Origin: Prostheceraeus crozeri
Taxonomy: Eukaryota > Platyhelminthes > Polycladida > Euryleptidae
Assembly: GCA_907163375.1 (NCBI GenBank)
Contig: CAJQUW010007509.1
Span: 83,812 to 147,811 of the forward strand
Direction: 5' to 3'
DNA length: 64,000 nucleotides
Numbering within the stretch: position 1 is the first letter of the stretch; each line of letters starts with the position of its first letter. This document shows positions 22,453 to 35,078 of this stretch, in pieces. The position numbers and the translations under genes are program-made. Under the pieces are notes generated by a model. It did not search any database. It was not told the origin of the DNA and saw nothing but the letters and a program-made list of their open reading frames with translations.

Positions 22453-22712
22453 CCAATAGAAAAAGCTTATAAAATTCTTGTCTAAATAGTGGCTGGCAAA
22501 AAAGAATAAACTTATATTTAAATAAATAAAAAAATAATGTAAAACGGCTTCTTAAATACATTCAGAAAAGATCTAAAAACTAATAAAATTATTTTTTAAT
22601 CTATTCTGAATGTATTTAAGCAATCATTTTACATTAATTCCATATTTATATGTAAATTTTATTATATTTTAGAACATTTTTCAACCAATTTAGACAAGAA
22701 ATTATAGAAATT
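22453..22712. repeat. Palindromic foldback, about 260 bp
   Basis: The inner arms carry TTAAATACATTCAGAA and TTCTGAATGTATTTAA around about 22587. The match continues outward through AATGTAAAA / TTTTACATT to TTCTTGTCTAAAT / ATTTAGACAAGAA. It looks like a small foldback or MITE. The target duplication is not clear. Confidence 0.6.
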
Positions 22713-23797
22713 AACAGGAACTTACTAAGTTTGAAATCTACAGTTAACCCGGTGGAAAATTAGTGAGGGATTCTAGCTAGAATTTTTAATGTTACCATAA
22801 CCATACGTGTAATAAGATCATTGTCATTCACTGAATTAAAGTGATCGAAGTTAACGGAAATTTTTACCGAAAGTAATCATAACCTCGGTAACATCAGGTT
22901 CGAATATCTTATCAAGTTACTTCTGCTAAAAGAAGAGGGGTCAAACTAGAGTGCTGTTCAAAAAATGGGACACATAAATTTTTTAATAATTTATTACGTC
23001 TTGTCGGGAGCTCTGTCCAGAGCATGTTTTTATGAATACCCAAGTTTTATAGCTCATTAGAATCTTTGGAAAGTTAGCTTTTATAAATGATGTATGCCTT
23101 CTTGCTGTACAATAAATATAAAAGGCAGGAAAAGCGATTGAAATTGATGAAAATGTATCACCACTGTATATATTTACATGTTATATTACCCTCGAATTAT
23201 TCTAAAATATTGTTGATAATCTATCATCAATGTATTCGGCTTATAAACCTTACTAATTTATTTCCCGGGATCCCGGAAAATGATTGAATGATTTCCCGAT
23301 TTCCTGGGATAAGATTTTTCAGGATATACAACAACCCTAGTTATCTGCGCTACTTTGTCAAAGAGACATAAAGGAAGAAAGATAATGAAGTTGTTGCTAG
23401 GAAAGTCTACCACTTCTTTTCAAAGCTATTCATATTAAGGCAAACCCTCCTTGCGATGTTCATCGCCTTCGAAATGTCCCTCAAGCTGGCGGCAATGTTC
23501 GTAGTGAATGGTTTTTGAAAGGCATCAAAATAATTTGAAATCATACCAATTTTGCAACTCATAAAGCTATTACATTTTTTATCATTTACATCGGCAGACG
23601 TATATCAGAGATTACAGGAGAGCTAAGAGAAACTTTTTGGCAGAAGTAGGGAATCGGCATCGCCTTTGCCAGGGGTATCGCCATGAGTGTTGGCCTAGCC
23701 GACACAACGGCAGCTTCTTGACTTTCACTTTTCCTTTTCTCTTACTTTTGTTATATTTGCTTTTTTATTAATAAGAAACTCATAAAGCTAATGCGGT
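22713..23797. other. Intergenic with a hAT-like end
   Basis: CCCGGGATCCCGG near 23265 and the end ACAACCCTAG at 23337 resemble the right terminus of a hAT element starting CTAGGGTTGTTG. No left end was found. Nothing else is recognised. Confidence 0.35.
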
Positions 23798-23801
23798 TTA
23801 A

Positions 23802-24775
23802 CCCTATCTGACCTGGGTTTTTTTAACTGTCTCAACCTGGGGAGGGGCCGATTCGGCCCCCCCTCAGATTTCCTAAACTAAATGCTCGAATTCAATGAAA
23901 TTACATGCATACTATATTTCGGGCATGATCTTTTCAGTGGTGGAGTCGGTTTTTCAAAACTTTAATTTCTCCATGCTATAAATAGCAATTCAAAATTTGA
24001 AAGTGCATTTTTTTACAAATTTTAGATACTTTTTATTGTTGCAAAACCAATCGTTCGGAATGTTAGAAATACTAAAACACAACGCGAAAGTGTTCTATCT
24101 GGCATGTTTCTTGCTATACCAATACTAATTTATTGCTTTTATTCATACATGTATAATAATGCTGTATGAATAGTATTTCAAATTTCAAACATTGAAACAG
24201 TAAAAAATCTTTTTTTCATCAGATAAATTGACATAAATTTCATTCCAAATTGGCTATCTATCATTTGCTAGAATATACTATCACAAAGAAACCTAAATGA
24301 AGACAAATACGCAATTATTACAATGATGCGTTTTTCCAAAAGTTTCATTATTCGTGTAAAAAATAAGAAAATGTTCATTATTCTACTGTACTATTTATTC
24401 ATGAGTAGTATATGGAGGATATAAGACTAAAACGCATTCAAATACTATCCCAATATCATATTATAAATAGCACTGATGTTATCAAAATCATTAATTTGTG
24501 TCTATTATGCAACACTACATTAATTTATTCGAGAAAAATTATGAAATGAGAGCAGAAGGTAAATTCCAACGATTTTTAGGCGTCGTAACTAGTTTTCATT
24601 TAGCTCGTACGGCCAAAATATTTGGCCAAAATTAAATATTTTACTCCCAAAAGATGCGCAATTAAAAGTTAGGAAAAGTCACGGAAGGTAGACTTCTCAC
24701 ACAAAGACGTTCAGCTGTGGGATTAAAAAGTATCTAGGGCGTGGCCGAATCGGCCCCTCCCCAGGCCAGATAGGG
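23802..24775. mobile_element. piggyBac-type MITE, TTAA-flanked
   Basis: The ends read CCCTATCTGACCTGGG on the left and, inverted, CCCTATCTGGCCTGG on the right. They are flanked by TTAA at 23798-23801 and 24776-24779. Subterminal GGGGCCGATTCGGCC is mirrored by GGCCGAATCGGCCCC. The CCC start plus TTAA is the piggyBac signature. It is 974 bp and very AT-rich inside, with no transposase. Confidence 0.85.
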
Positions 24776-24779
24776 TTAA

Positions 24780-26661
24780 ACAATTTAAATAATGGCAAAT
24801 TTTGGGCGACAGTAACAAGAAAAGTAAATGTATGATGTCTCTCCCAATGAGAATTGCATGAAAATCTATAGGCCTAGCATTGACTGAACGTATGATCATG
24901 ACCGTGTAGGATTTCAAAATATCCTTCCTCCATCTCGCAGTTATAAAGATGGTAGAGTATTTCTCCAATGAATAGATGGAATGGCTTCTGTAAAAGTTGA
25001 TGCACTATTCTTCTTCGAATAAGAAAATATCTGAATTTAAATGCAGGCCTCATTTTAATGAAATACAGTCTAAAAAACATCTTGAGATTTTCTCTCAAAT
25101 GACGTGTGACATAATGAAGATAACAAATCTCTTTCGCTTCCACGTAAAGTGCTAGAAAATGAGATGTGAGATGGCCTCTTAAGAAGAGTAGATATCAGTT
25201 ATGTATTCATAAATAGTTGGTTTAATCATAGTAGTAGAGGCACTTGGTGCACGTGGCGCCTAAATTGACTAAGCACCCTAATTGAGAATTTTGAATTCAT
25301 AAGTATAGTTGCAGGGCCGTCATGTCAATGAAATGTTCTATTTAATGATCCAAATAGAGTAAATAAAGTAAGAAGTTGTTTCTTCAATACTCAACATCAC
25401 TCTGAAACATTTTGATACATTTTATATGTCATTAGCCTATCATGAATCATTTCGACTGGGGTCCCCATGCGGGAAAGTTGTGATTTTTGACATTGTCATT
25501 GTCAAGGACCATGAGCAATTATAATTACTGTGTATTAGCAACAAAGTCATAGAATGTCGGAGGCTGATATGAAAGCATTGGATGGTCGCAATTGCTTCAA
25601 AAAGTAGTTGGGGTCCAATGTGGACCCCAGCGGTATCGGGAGGTTAAAGTTGAACATCAGGGTAGAAATAACTTAGAAATTAGAATCATTGAAGCTATCA
25701 AAATAAATGAAAATTACCGACATTGAATAGAGCATTAGGATATAACGGAAAGTCAGTATTTCTAGAAATCTTTTACTAAAATCTTAATACACGAATTACA
25801 TGTTACATGTATGAGAAGTGGATATCATAAATTGCTATTGTTTGATTGTTTAAATTGCTTAGATCTAATTGCAGTATGACGCAATTGACCAGTGAACAGG
25901 TCCTTAAAAACTCACATTATATTTTACATGCTCTCCAATCCTCCTTCAGAGATGCACCTTGTTTTATTCGATTATTCGACTGTAGCGGTACGTAGGTCAC
26001 TTCAAGTGAAGTCAAGTACAAGTAAGTCAACTACAAGTTCACTTCTTTTGAAGTCACTTCAAGTGCCTTTTCGGCAATAATATCAATCACATCAACTTAA
26101 CGGTTTTCAGCGAAGATGGAGTAACAGTGTAGGTCGATGAGTCGGACAGATGTGAATCAAAACGTGTAGCGATGAAGATAAGCATTTTGGTGCTTTTCAT
26201 GCCTAATAAGTTATTACTGACTACTATTGTGAGAACGAAAATGTAATTAGAACCAAAGAATGTGTACCAAACTCTTCATCTTTTCTGAAATTATGGTTTC
26301 AAGTGCTTCCTTCGAAATGTCATCCACCCTTAACAGCAGACTCGATTAATAATTTTCACTGACGATATTCTGGGATCTCTTCACAGAAGCTTTAAAGTTA
26401 TCATTTTTCAACAAAGTTTTACTGCAAGTCTATAATTCTATTAATAATGATTAAGTTCAGTAGAAAGTTCTAAGACATCCTTATCCGTATTGATAATCTA
26501 AATTACCAGTGGTTAGTCCACTCATTGAAGTTTTGCTCTCCAAAATGATAAAAAGACAGCAAAATGCATCTTAGAGATACTTGTTCTGGCCCGAATTTGA
26601 GAGCAAAAGCAGTTGAGATGACATGCCATGCTCAATCACGCGTTATTCACGTAAACCACGC
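24780..26661. other. Intergenic with a lone piggyBac-like right end
   Basis: The sequence GTGGACCCCAGCGGTATCGG ends next to TTAA at 25644-25647, and a mirrored GGGGTCC lies near 25460. A matching left end was not found. A CAAGT-rich low-complexity stretch lies at about 25997-26075. No gene is supported. Confidence 0.35.
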
Positions 26662-26669
26662 GTAATTAC

Positions 26670-27027
26670 ACGTGACCCCAAACATCCGTGGCATATGCGT
26701 GACATTGCTGCAACATCTGTCGGCAGTCCTGTTATATAGACTTTGCGTCTCATGTGTCTGCATGTATCAGAGGCTAAACAATGTGATAGGACCTCAATTT
26801 CATGCTCAGGGAAAACAGAACATTCTTAGCGGTTCATCCGTGGTTCAAGCGGCAGCGCAGACAACCGTAGACGATGCGCAAACCATAAACGCTCGCCCGC
26901 GCGTATTCATAAACATTCACCATGTTTTAACAGCATCAGATCAAGTGATTTCGGACTCTTAGTGCAGCGCGTATGTACGCGGGTCGAAGAATAGAATGTC
27001 TTCAACCACGGATGTTTGGGGTGTTCC
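26670..27027. mobile_element. MITE with CCCCAAACATCCGTGG ends
   Basis: CCCCAAACATCCGTGG (26676-26691) is mirrored by CCACGGATGTTTGGGG (27006-27021). The palindrome GTAATTAC flanks both sides (26662-26669 and 27028-27035), consistent with an 8-bp hAT-type duplication. Because GTAATTAC is itself a palindrome, the exact ends are uncertain. A 96-codon frame crosses the element and is taken as chance. Confidence 0.6.
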
Positions 27028-27035
27028 GTAATTAC

Positions 27036-27697
27036 GCATGAATCACGAGTGGAATGTCACCTAGTGTGGTCAGTTGATATATTTATCCCGTTATTCCGCT
27101 TTGAGGCTACTTCCAAGCGGACGTGTCTACTGCTTACACGAAAAAATGGTGTCACATCTACTTTGGCAATGACTAAAAGACAAAATAATTCTATCTTGGT
27201 GGCAAATTTTTGCGACAGATCTCCAACGAGCACTGTTTTCAATTTAACACATACATTAATTGACTCGCTAGTAATAAAAGTCTATGCTATTCAATTAATT
27301 TGATATTAGCCTTTTGCTGCATGTATTCTGCTACTTTTTACAGTAGCATGTACATGGGACTTCTGCTACTTTTTTTTGCTGCAAAAAGTTTTTTGCTGAA
27401 GATGAAAAAACAATTCAATCTCTTGACAGCGCTGTACTTTTTGCTTAGTCTAACTGGTTCCCAATTGTGATTGGATCACTTCATTTTCATTGAATGAAGT
27501 GATCAATGGTGGCAGATCTGACACATATCTAGATCTGGAAAAGAGACGTATTCTCATGATAATTTGGCGAAAGAATTTTACACTTCATTTCACTATAAAG
27601 ATGCGTAGGTTTTCAGTGCAGAGCGTCTGGTACACATAATATGTCAACAAAAACGTATTGTACTGAAGACAGACAAGATACATGTATTCACCTATCA
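27036..27697. other. Intergenic with a small palindrome
   Basis: GATCACTTCATT and AATGAAGTGATC form a hairpin at about 27474-27506. Nothing else is supported. Confidence 0.45.
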
Positions 27698-27705
27698 TGT
27701 AATAC

Positions 27706-28491
27706 CACAGAATTAGATTGTTTAATCGTATCACTTTGCTAGAAGTGCAAACTGATTCAAACAGATGGCACATGCAGGAACTTACTAAGTGGGCAAAAAG
27801 AAATTTTTAATATCTTACAGAGATAGGAAAAATGGTTGTGAGTCGCTTGCGGATTGCTCTGAATTCCTTCAAAATGTTCCGATCGCCACGATTCCTTCAG
27901 ATTTGAAGAATTCAGATCATTGCGCAAAAGTTTTCTCGATAATGTTGGGACCTCCGATCATTTTAAAAAAAGTTTGCAGGCGCATGAAAAAACGTTCACA
28001 AGCTTCTCTGTAGAACTTGACATCGTCTGTGTCTCTTTCATAGAAATTGACAACAATAAAACCTCTAGAATGGAAATTAAGCTACATGCAATGCACAATA
28101 ACGGCACATAAATCGCACGCATTTTCACTTAGATGCACCTGCCAACGTCTGTATCATTGGGTTAGAATCAGTCACATGAGTAAATCGAAGGTTTTAATTG
28201 GTGCTTCATGCCCCAACTTAGTTCCCCCGGATGTGCCGCGACCTTGAGTCAATTTCCATTCTATCGAACTTCAGATAAACAGTTTTTTTCTATGGTCTCT
28301 TTGCTGTGTGATCCGGTTGATAACAGTCACTGAAACTTTGCACAATTTGGCGTGTTTAATGTTGAACTGGCTGCTCATTGTTCGATTGCTATGGTAATTA
28401 GTCAGGAGATTGTGCCATTTCATTTACGTTACATGTTCCAATGTTTCCCTTCTAGTCAAACGGAAGAAGAGACGACCTGTCTAATTCTGTG
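27706..28491 (+). mobile_element. hAT MITE, family CACAGAATTAGA, copy C (interrupted)
   Basis: Perfect 8-bp duplication TGTAATAC at 27698-27705 and 28492-28499. Full-length ends. It is 786 bp long only because a second MITE (28039-28294) is inserted in it; without that insert and one duplication it matches copies A and F. Confidence 0.92.
28039..28294 (+). mobile_element. Nested hAT-like MITE with CATAGAAA ends (in copy C)
   Basis: The ends are CATAGAAAT and TTTCTATG, and the 8-bp duplication GTCTCTTT lies at 28031-28038 and 28295-28302. It is 256 bp. Copy F (39136-39143) shows the uninterrupted target with a single GTCTCTTT. Confidence 0.88.
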
Positions 28492-28499
28492 TGTAATAC

Positions 28500-29518
28500 A
28501 TGTGAAGGGAATCTTGGCGCATTGCTCGACGATACTTACTAGTGTTTTTGTCCTGCTTATCCTGCTTTGCAGACTGAATTATTACTTTAGAATAGCTCTA
28601 AGTACAAAGTTAGTCGTCTCCTGTGCTTACCACTGCGCCAGCCATCAATTCAAAAAGTCCTTGTTGTAAATTGAAAGCAGTTGAAGCAACAAGACAGTCC
28701 TTCGAATTAAATCAATTTATCAGAACACGCCCTAGCACTTCAATGATCACATAAATACTAGCATTCTAAATTGGACAATGAAGAGTCTCAATAACATTAA
28801 ATTAATTGTCCTATTTGCTGTCATTTCTGTCTAGAGGAAAGATTAATTATTCAAATATTATGAAATGTATTGTTCAAGGTTTGCTTCGTTGTTCTATCTC
28901 CTATCGTGTGCTTTCATTTTAGCAAAATCAAACCATTGAAAGATGTACTTTCTGCTCTTTAGATCGACGGTTGTTCTGCATCCGAAAATTCAGTCAATGA
29001 TGTGTGAATTTGTTCAGCAGTAAAGCTCATGGCAGAGAGCGGCACTTAAGTGTATTGAGATATTGAGTCAATGATAGTGGATGTGATGGACTGTATCAGA
29101 GTTGTCATGCATCCTCAAACGTTTAGAAATTTAAATTAAGCTCTTGATATCTCACAATTACATGCCCTTATAATGCATATTCCTAATCCTACACTGTGTT
29201 ATTGATAAAGTCCCACATGAGTGCTAGAAAAAGTATTGAACCTGTGAGTTCCATAATCTAGTACGCTTTTTAGAACTCTTTGGGTCTCTATACTACATAA
29301 TAAGTCAATTAAAATAGCTAGATGCAGTCAGCAAGTGCTGATAATATCAAAATTCAAATAACTAACTTAGAATTCATATCTCATATATCTATGAACAGGT
29401 GTTTGAGAATTCGCACCTTACCGGTCACGATTATGACAATTCACATACCGAAGGTAGTCACAACATGTCCAAGCGGAGAATGTGCAGGTCGATTGATTCG
29501 GTTTTATGATAATCATCA
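28500..29518. other. Intergenic, nothing recognised
   Basis: No supported gene, repeat or RNA. Short open frames have no family features. Confidence 0.45.
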
Positions 29519-29842
29519 TTACAGCGAAAGGAACATGTATATGCCGTCGAAATCAAGCCAGTTCGATGAACGCGTTTGATCCAAGTTGATGCCTTTTAGA
29601 GGTTCTTTAGGTTCTTTTAGAGGAAATCGATGAAATGTCACAGGTTGGTTTGCAGGATCATCTCTTCTTTCACTGTATCCACTTCGATATGCAGGAACAC
29701 AGCAAGCATCTACCAGTTGTGAACACTTGCCGCCTGAGACAGAAGCGACCCGAGTGATGATTTTGGTGCAGGAATTATGAACAGCTGCGCTTACTAGCTG
29801 ATTGGTGCCGTGTGTAGCCTTCCCACAGTCGCTATTCATCAC
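29519..29842 (-). pseudogene. Possible THAP zinc-finger fragment
   Basis: The 107-codon minus-strand frame contains DACCVPAYRSGY, about 12 residues, then VTFHRFPLKEPKE. THAP domains begin with a CC.PGC.SGY-type zinc pair and carry a conserved FHRFP or FHKFP about 20 residues on, so the spacing fits. The glycine-cysteine of the first pair is altered to AY, and the later tryptophan and C-x2-H ligands are not clearly present before the stop. THAP domains occur in host transcription regulators and in P-element and Kolobok transposases. This may be a single exon of either or a decayed copy. Confidence 0.4.
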
Positions 29843-31868
29843 ACCGTCGACAGTGCAGTCTCAGCTGGGAAGACTAGACACGATGTCATCCAGATCTAAG
29901 GGTGCGCCGTCAACTACCAGCTGCTTACTGACTCACTGACTCGTGTCGCGTCCTCTATTGATATTGATATTTCATCATATCAGTGCCTGATAAGCATTTT
30001 AGTACTTCTCTGAATTTAAGTTCGGCTATTTTTCACTCCTTTGTTTTGCATTCAGATTCGCACTGAAATAGGTCTGATTTACAGATTTACAGCAATGATT
30101 TATGATTTACAGCGTATCTAGTCCATAAAAGTACCAGACTTCATGACGTATGAATGACTATATATAGAATTATGATGTAAAAGGATGGCTGGATTAAGAT
30201 TTCTTTTTAAGTGAAAAAGAATCTGTTTTGAGGTGGATTTATGTCTATTAATAGATTGAAGCTAAACGCACTCGATCAACTTGTGATCTTCTTCATGAGA
30301 TTGCTCTTTTAATGTGTTTGAAGACCTCTGTTGGAAGAAAGTAGATTATGAAAGCTGCTATTCACTTGGGTAATATCTACACATCACACGCCTATCTATC
30401 TTTTTTATCAACGGAAGACTAACATCGAAAACTCCATGCTAAAGCTGCTGATGGACAGATATCGCTTGGCATTTGTCATTTGAAGGAGCTGCCCTCCGTG
30501 ATAAGAATTCCTGATTCCATCATTTTATTAGCTGATTTCATTGCGCTGATAACTTTGATGAGAATGTGGCATGACAGTTCGTCTTAGTAGAGCAATAATT
30601 ACAGAATCGAGGGAACTGTGAAAATCAACGTGAAAATCGGCAAAGGATTTCTTGCTCCTAATGCAAGTCAAAAACAATTATTGCACATTTCATCGTTGAT
30701 TCAGTACTTTTTGTGAAATCCGATTAAACAAAGAATAGATACATTTGATTTAAAAAATACATGATCGCTAACATCAAAGACTAATTCAGAGCTGTATGAA
30801 CCGCTTATTTTCCAGTAGCTTGCAATAGTCTGAATTCAAAGATGAGATCATTGTCAAATTTCATCAAGTCAGTTTATCCATTTACGTTTTTTGACAATCA
30901 TTATCATTGGGAATATCAGAAACAGGGTGTTCATCGCATTGAACGAAGGCAAGGCCGGAGGTGCGGAAAGTATGGCATATGCGATTTGGACATGTTTCCG
31001 TTTGATATTTTATGCTGTTTTTTGTGCAAGCTTAATTTCTTAAGTTTTCTTTATGATTTTTATCCATGGAAATCCGACCTTATAAAGATCAGACATTAAA
31101 GACCTTATAAGAAATCCGACTAGAACGAATATGTACATTAAAAGCAATGACACATTGCAGACATGCGTTATCATGACAATGATTGAGGCCTAGAGAGACG
31201 GATAATGTGAAGGTAACGGCACGTTGTCTGTGTGTTTTGCAAATTTCAATATGCTATCAATTCTCTTTAAATAAATAATAACATTTTGATAAAATAGCTT
31301 TCAACATACATCTTGTGACAAACACGTTGGTGTAACTGCAAATTTTAACATAGAAATTTCAGGAAAATTGTTGATATACTTTAACGAAAAGTGTCTGTTT
31401 GTACACTTTACTTCATCCTCTGTCACTGAATGATAACTCATTTGAAAGATCATGATCTGTAGATGATTTCTATAATAACCAGTTCAAGAAAATACCAATT
31501 TGTGTAACTTTTATGAGCAAAAATTCGAAAAAATGGAGTCAACACCTTAAATGTCACAATTTTACCACTGGAAATACATAGGATTTTGTTATCCTCTCTA
31601 TTTCTGAAAAGCAAATGATCTGATCCGGCAGACGCGAAGTTTTGCAGTAGGTTAGAGGTGTACTATGCTATGTGAAAGTTTTATGTACTACCTCGTTCCC
31701 TGCACAACTTCACGCTAGCTCCCGGACTATAAAATGATTTTATGTCAACCAGGAGGGATGTCAAACTATCTATCATAAAAATGCGCCAACTGCTTACTTT
31801 TCAGCTCAGGTCTAAAAAGGAAGTCAGAAGTCTTGACAAACATTTTCACAAGTAACCTGGCTATTAAC
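29843..31868. other. Intergenic, nothing recognised
   Basis: Two kilobases of AT-rich sequence without a supported gene or repeat boundary. The 85-codon frame at 30842-31099 lacks any recognisable motif. Confidence 0.45.
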
Positions 31869-32053
31869 TAGCCCTCCACGTGCCTGCGCTATAACAGTGC
31901 AGTCCGGGCTAATTCACGCTTTCCACTGATGGTCCGGTGGCCTTGTGGTTAGAGCGTATGCTTACACGTCCTCTAGCTCCAACGTCGCAGGTTCGAACCT
32001 GCCCACAACTGATGATGACCGCTAGGCCCAAAGATGTCTGTTGAGACGAAAAT
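31869..32053 (+). mobile_element. tRNA-derived SINE, copy 3
   Basis: It shares the 5' part GCCCTCCACGTGCCTGCG and the body GGTCCGGTGGCCTTGTGG with copies 1 and 2. It has the best B box of the three, GGTTCGAACCT, and an A box TGGCCTTGTGGTTAGAG. The hammerhead region (about 32002-32046) keeps CTGATGA but not a paired helix II, GAAA or helix I, so the ribozyme is dead here. The tail after TGTTGAGA differs from the other copies. Confidence 0.85.
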
Positions 32054-33432
32054 GCATCTTTACGAACGCCTACAATAAGAAATTCTGCATGAAAAATGTC
32101 GCAAAAGCGTTTTAGATGATTTTATTCTTTCTCTGCAACAAAGGAATCGACATATCTATGCGTTCGCAGCTAATTATGAAGTTCAGCAGAGAATAGCTGC
32201 TTTCTATTCTAATATTTCCTCTTCAGGCTTCCTCTCTCGAGACATCGGCAGTTTAAAGTCATCAACAGCCTGATCGCGCAGCTGCTGAAATCCGAAGAAA
32301 TCATGACGTTTGAAATACTTCCTGAACTCTGAACTCTGAGTGGATGTCGGACAGTGATTTATTGCACTTTCACACATGACTCGAATTCCGTGATTGTCAG
32401 GTTTGAATTCTCCATATAATAGTTTGGTTCATTATTGAAGACAATATCGTAAAAGTGAATTCTCTTCAAATAGGAAGCTGGTGTAATCTCGGAAATTGTC
32501 GCATTCGACGGTTATCAGTTTAACTGTTTGTCAGTGTAGCGAATGTCTCTCGTAAATTGCTATCAAACTTTGGTAGTATCATTGAATTCAGTCATCTTCC
32601 AATCCTCAACACTGTCAGAGATCATGTACTTAAATGACAAGGATCAAAGCAAATTCAACAAATTCATCATTTCAGTGTATTTGAGACTTAACGTTTGCAA
32701 TATGAGGACATAGGAGTTGAAAGTACAGAAAAGGTGCATTATAATGCACATGTACATGCAAATTCACCAATTCAGGGTGTTGGCATGTCCTGATCAGTCA
32801 ATTTCTTTTCTTTTCTTCATTCTCAGCATGAAATCTGTAGGAATTTGTACAAAATCAAAGTATTGAATTGAAAAATCTCTTGGGATACTTCTTTTGCTCT
32901 ACCCTTTATTTCCTAAGAAACAGAAGATTCTAAAACATAATAGAGGAATAGCATGTTTTAACAATAGAAAATCAAGACGTAAGTACAAGTACTCATGATT
33001 CAATTGTAAATTCATATTGATAAGTCAATAAGTTTATGTAAAATAATGAAGCATTTAACCCTCAAATGTATGAAATATTTCACCGACTTTACTGCATAAG
33101 ATGGGTCCATGTGGACCCATGTGATCTATCAATTTGTTTTAGATTCCTAAAATTATACAGCATCTGTGTAAAAACAACAACATTGTGTATTCTTAATATA
33201 TTCTCATAAAAAGTCCAATAATATCTCTATAGTGGTAGGCTCACGGGTATATTCTTAGAGTTTAAAATACATGCAACGTCAATTGTGATTAATCAGATAT
33301 TAATACTTCCAGTAATATTCGCCTAAAATTAATTAACAATTGAGTGATGAAGGTTTTGATCATCCCATTTCACATTATTTTACAAAAACAACGCTGGTAT
33401 GCAAGAAGATGTTTGTACAATCATTTGAGTAG
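32054..33432. other. Intergenic with a lone piggyBac-like left end
   Basis: TTAA at 33055-33058 followed by CCCTCAAATGTATG and a subterminal TGGGTCCATGTGGACCCA palindrome resembles a piggyBac-type left end. No right end was found. Nothing else is supported. Confidence 0.35.
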
Positions 33433-33575
33433 GATCCAGGAAATCAATTTCGTCAGAAGGAACCAAAACTAAATCTAACGCTCTCACATCAAAGATCTAT
33501 GTATCCGACAGTTTAAGAAGCATCGATAACATTGAGTCTGTTTGCTATCTCGGTGACAAACTTCAGATCATCTTG
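33433..33575 (+). pseudogene. Small LINE reverse transcriptase scrap
   Basis: The frame GTKTKSNALTSKIYVSD followed by IDNIESVCYLGDKL matches the segment after the catalytic YADD of LINE reverse transcriptases, where a K-T/K-S motif precedes V..YLGD. Only about 47 codons are recognisable before stops. Confidence 0.4.
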
Positions 33576-33798
33576 ATACATGAAATAGATCGCGCATTTT
33601 TATAAGATTATTAAGAAAGCAAGCCAGCGCTTCTATATTATCCATAGACGGTCTAGCTGTGATTTTTCACATTTTCTCATTTGTTGCTATGCCTTTATTT
33701 GCTCTGTACCTTTATTTGCATTTCTTTGTTTTTGTTACGCTCCAAAATCCTTGGTGCATGATATGCTCCCACTAGAGCACAATGCTTTCACACAAATA
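33576..33798. other. Intergenic
   Basis: Nothing recognised except a possible weak continuation of the LINE scrap. Confidence 0.4.
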
Positions 33799-33806
33799 GC
33801 CTACAT

Positions 33807-34590
33807 CAAAGAATTAGATTGTTTAACTGTATCACCTTGCTAGAAGTGCAAACTGAATCAAAACAATGGCACATGCAGGAACTTAATAAGTAGACAAAAA
33901 GAAATTTTTCATACCTTGCAGAGATAGGAAAATAGTCGTGCGTCGTTTGAGGATTGCTCTGAATTCCTTCAAAATGCTCCGATCGCCGCGACTCCTTCAG
34001 ATTCTAAGAATTCAGAGATCATTGCACAAAAGTTTTCTCGATAATGTTGGGACCTCCGATCATTTTAAAAAGTTAGCAGGCGCATGAAAAAACGTTCACA
34101 AACTTCTCTGTAGAACTTGACATCGACTGTGTCTCTTTCATAGAAATAGATTGTTTAACTGAAGTTGACTAGAATGGAAATTGACTCAAGGTCGCGGCAC
34201 CGCCGGGGGAACTAAGTTGGGGCATGAATGACCAATGAAAAGCTTAGAATTACACATGTGACTGATTCTAACCCAATGATACAGCCGTTGACAGGTGTAT
34301 CTAAGTGAAAATGCTTGCGATTTATGTGCCACTATTGTGTATTGCATGAAGCTTAACCTCCGTTCTAGAGGTTTATTGTTGTCGATTTCTATGGTCTCTT
34401 TGCTGTGTGATCCGGTTGATAACGGTCACTGAAACTTTGCACAATTTGGCGTGTTTAATGTTGAACTGGCTGCTCATTGTTCGATTGCTATGGTATTAGG
34501 TCAGGAAATTGTGCCATTTCATTGTCGTTACATGTTCCAATGCTTCCCTTCTTGTCAAACGGAAGAAGAGACGACCTGTCTAATTCTGTG
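33807..34590 (+). mobile_element. hAT MITE, family CACAGAATTAGA, copy D (interrupted)
   Basis: Perfect 8-bp duplication GCCTACAT at 33799-33806 and 34591-34598. The left end has one change (CAAAGAATTAGA). It is 784 bp because the CATAGAAA MITE is inserted at the same internal site as in copy C. Confidence 0.92.
34139..34393 (-). mobile_element. Nested hAT-like MITE with CATAGAAA ends (in copy D), opposite orientation to copy C
   Basis: The same 8-bp duplication GTCTCTTT lies at 34131-34138 and 34394-34401, and the insert is 255 bp. Its sequence is the reverse complement of the insert in copy C: the CCTCTAGAA end lies on the left in copy C and on the right here. Confidence 0.88.
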
Positions 34591-34598
34591 GCCTACAT

Positions 34599-35070
34599 AA
34601 AAGCCTATGCATTCACCGTGATCATTGAATTCCAACACTCTGTAACAGCAAAGATCTAAAGCGGACGTATGCATTGAAAACAATAGAGCTTCGTGGACAT
34701 GTGTTGTCAAAACAACGAAACATTGGATTACTCTGCTTATTATAATGGCTCTCTTCTTCCTTCTACTGAAACAACATGCATCAAATTATTTTAATCCATG
34801 ACGGAATCAAGGACGCGCATTAAGAGAAATGTTCACCAAGCGTCTTCATGGAGACCGACCTTTGCGAGGACTGCAGGTTTCAGCAACTCCGTTCTTGACT
34901 GACACTTCTATGCGTTCTTCCTTTATATTTCACATATTGTCATCGTGGTTTCTAGTGTTCGCTGAATTTGTGATTTGAAACAAAAGTATTCACTTCCTTA
35001 CCAAACAATGCTAGGAAACTTCGTGCAAATCATTCGAAGACTTGCACTATAGATAGTAGCATAATTTTGC
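34599..35070. other. Intergenic, nothing recognised
   Basis: Spacer between two hAT MITE copies; no supported feature. Confidence 0.45.
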
Positions 35071-35078
35071 CTTGATAC

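Noticed and set aside
26672-26962. A 96-codon open frame as a gene
   Set aside because: It starts inside the inverted end of a MITE and has no recognisable motif.
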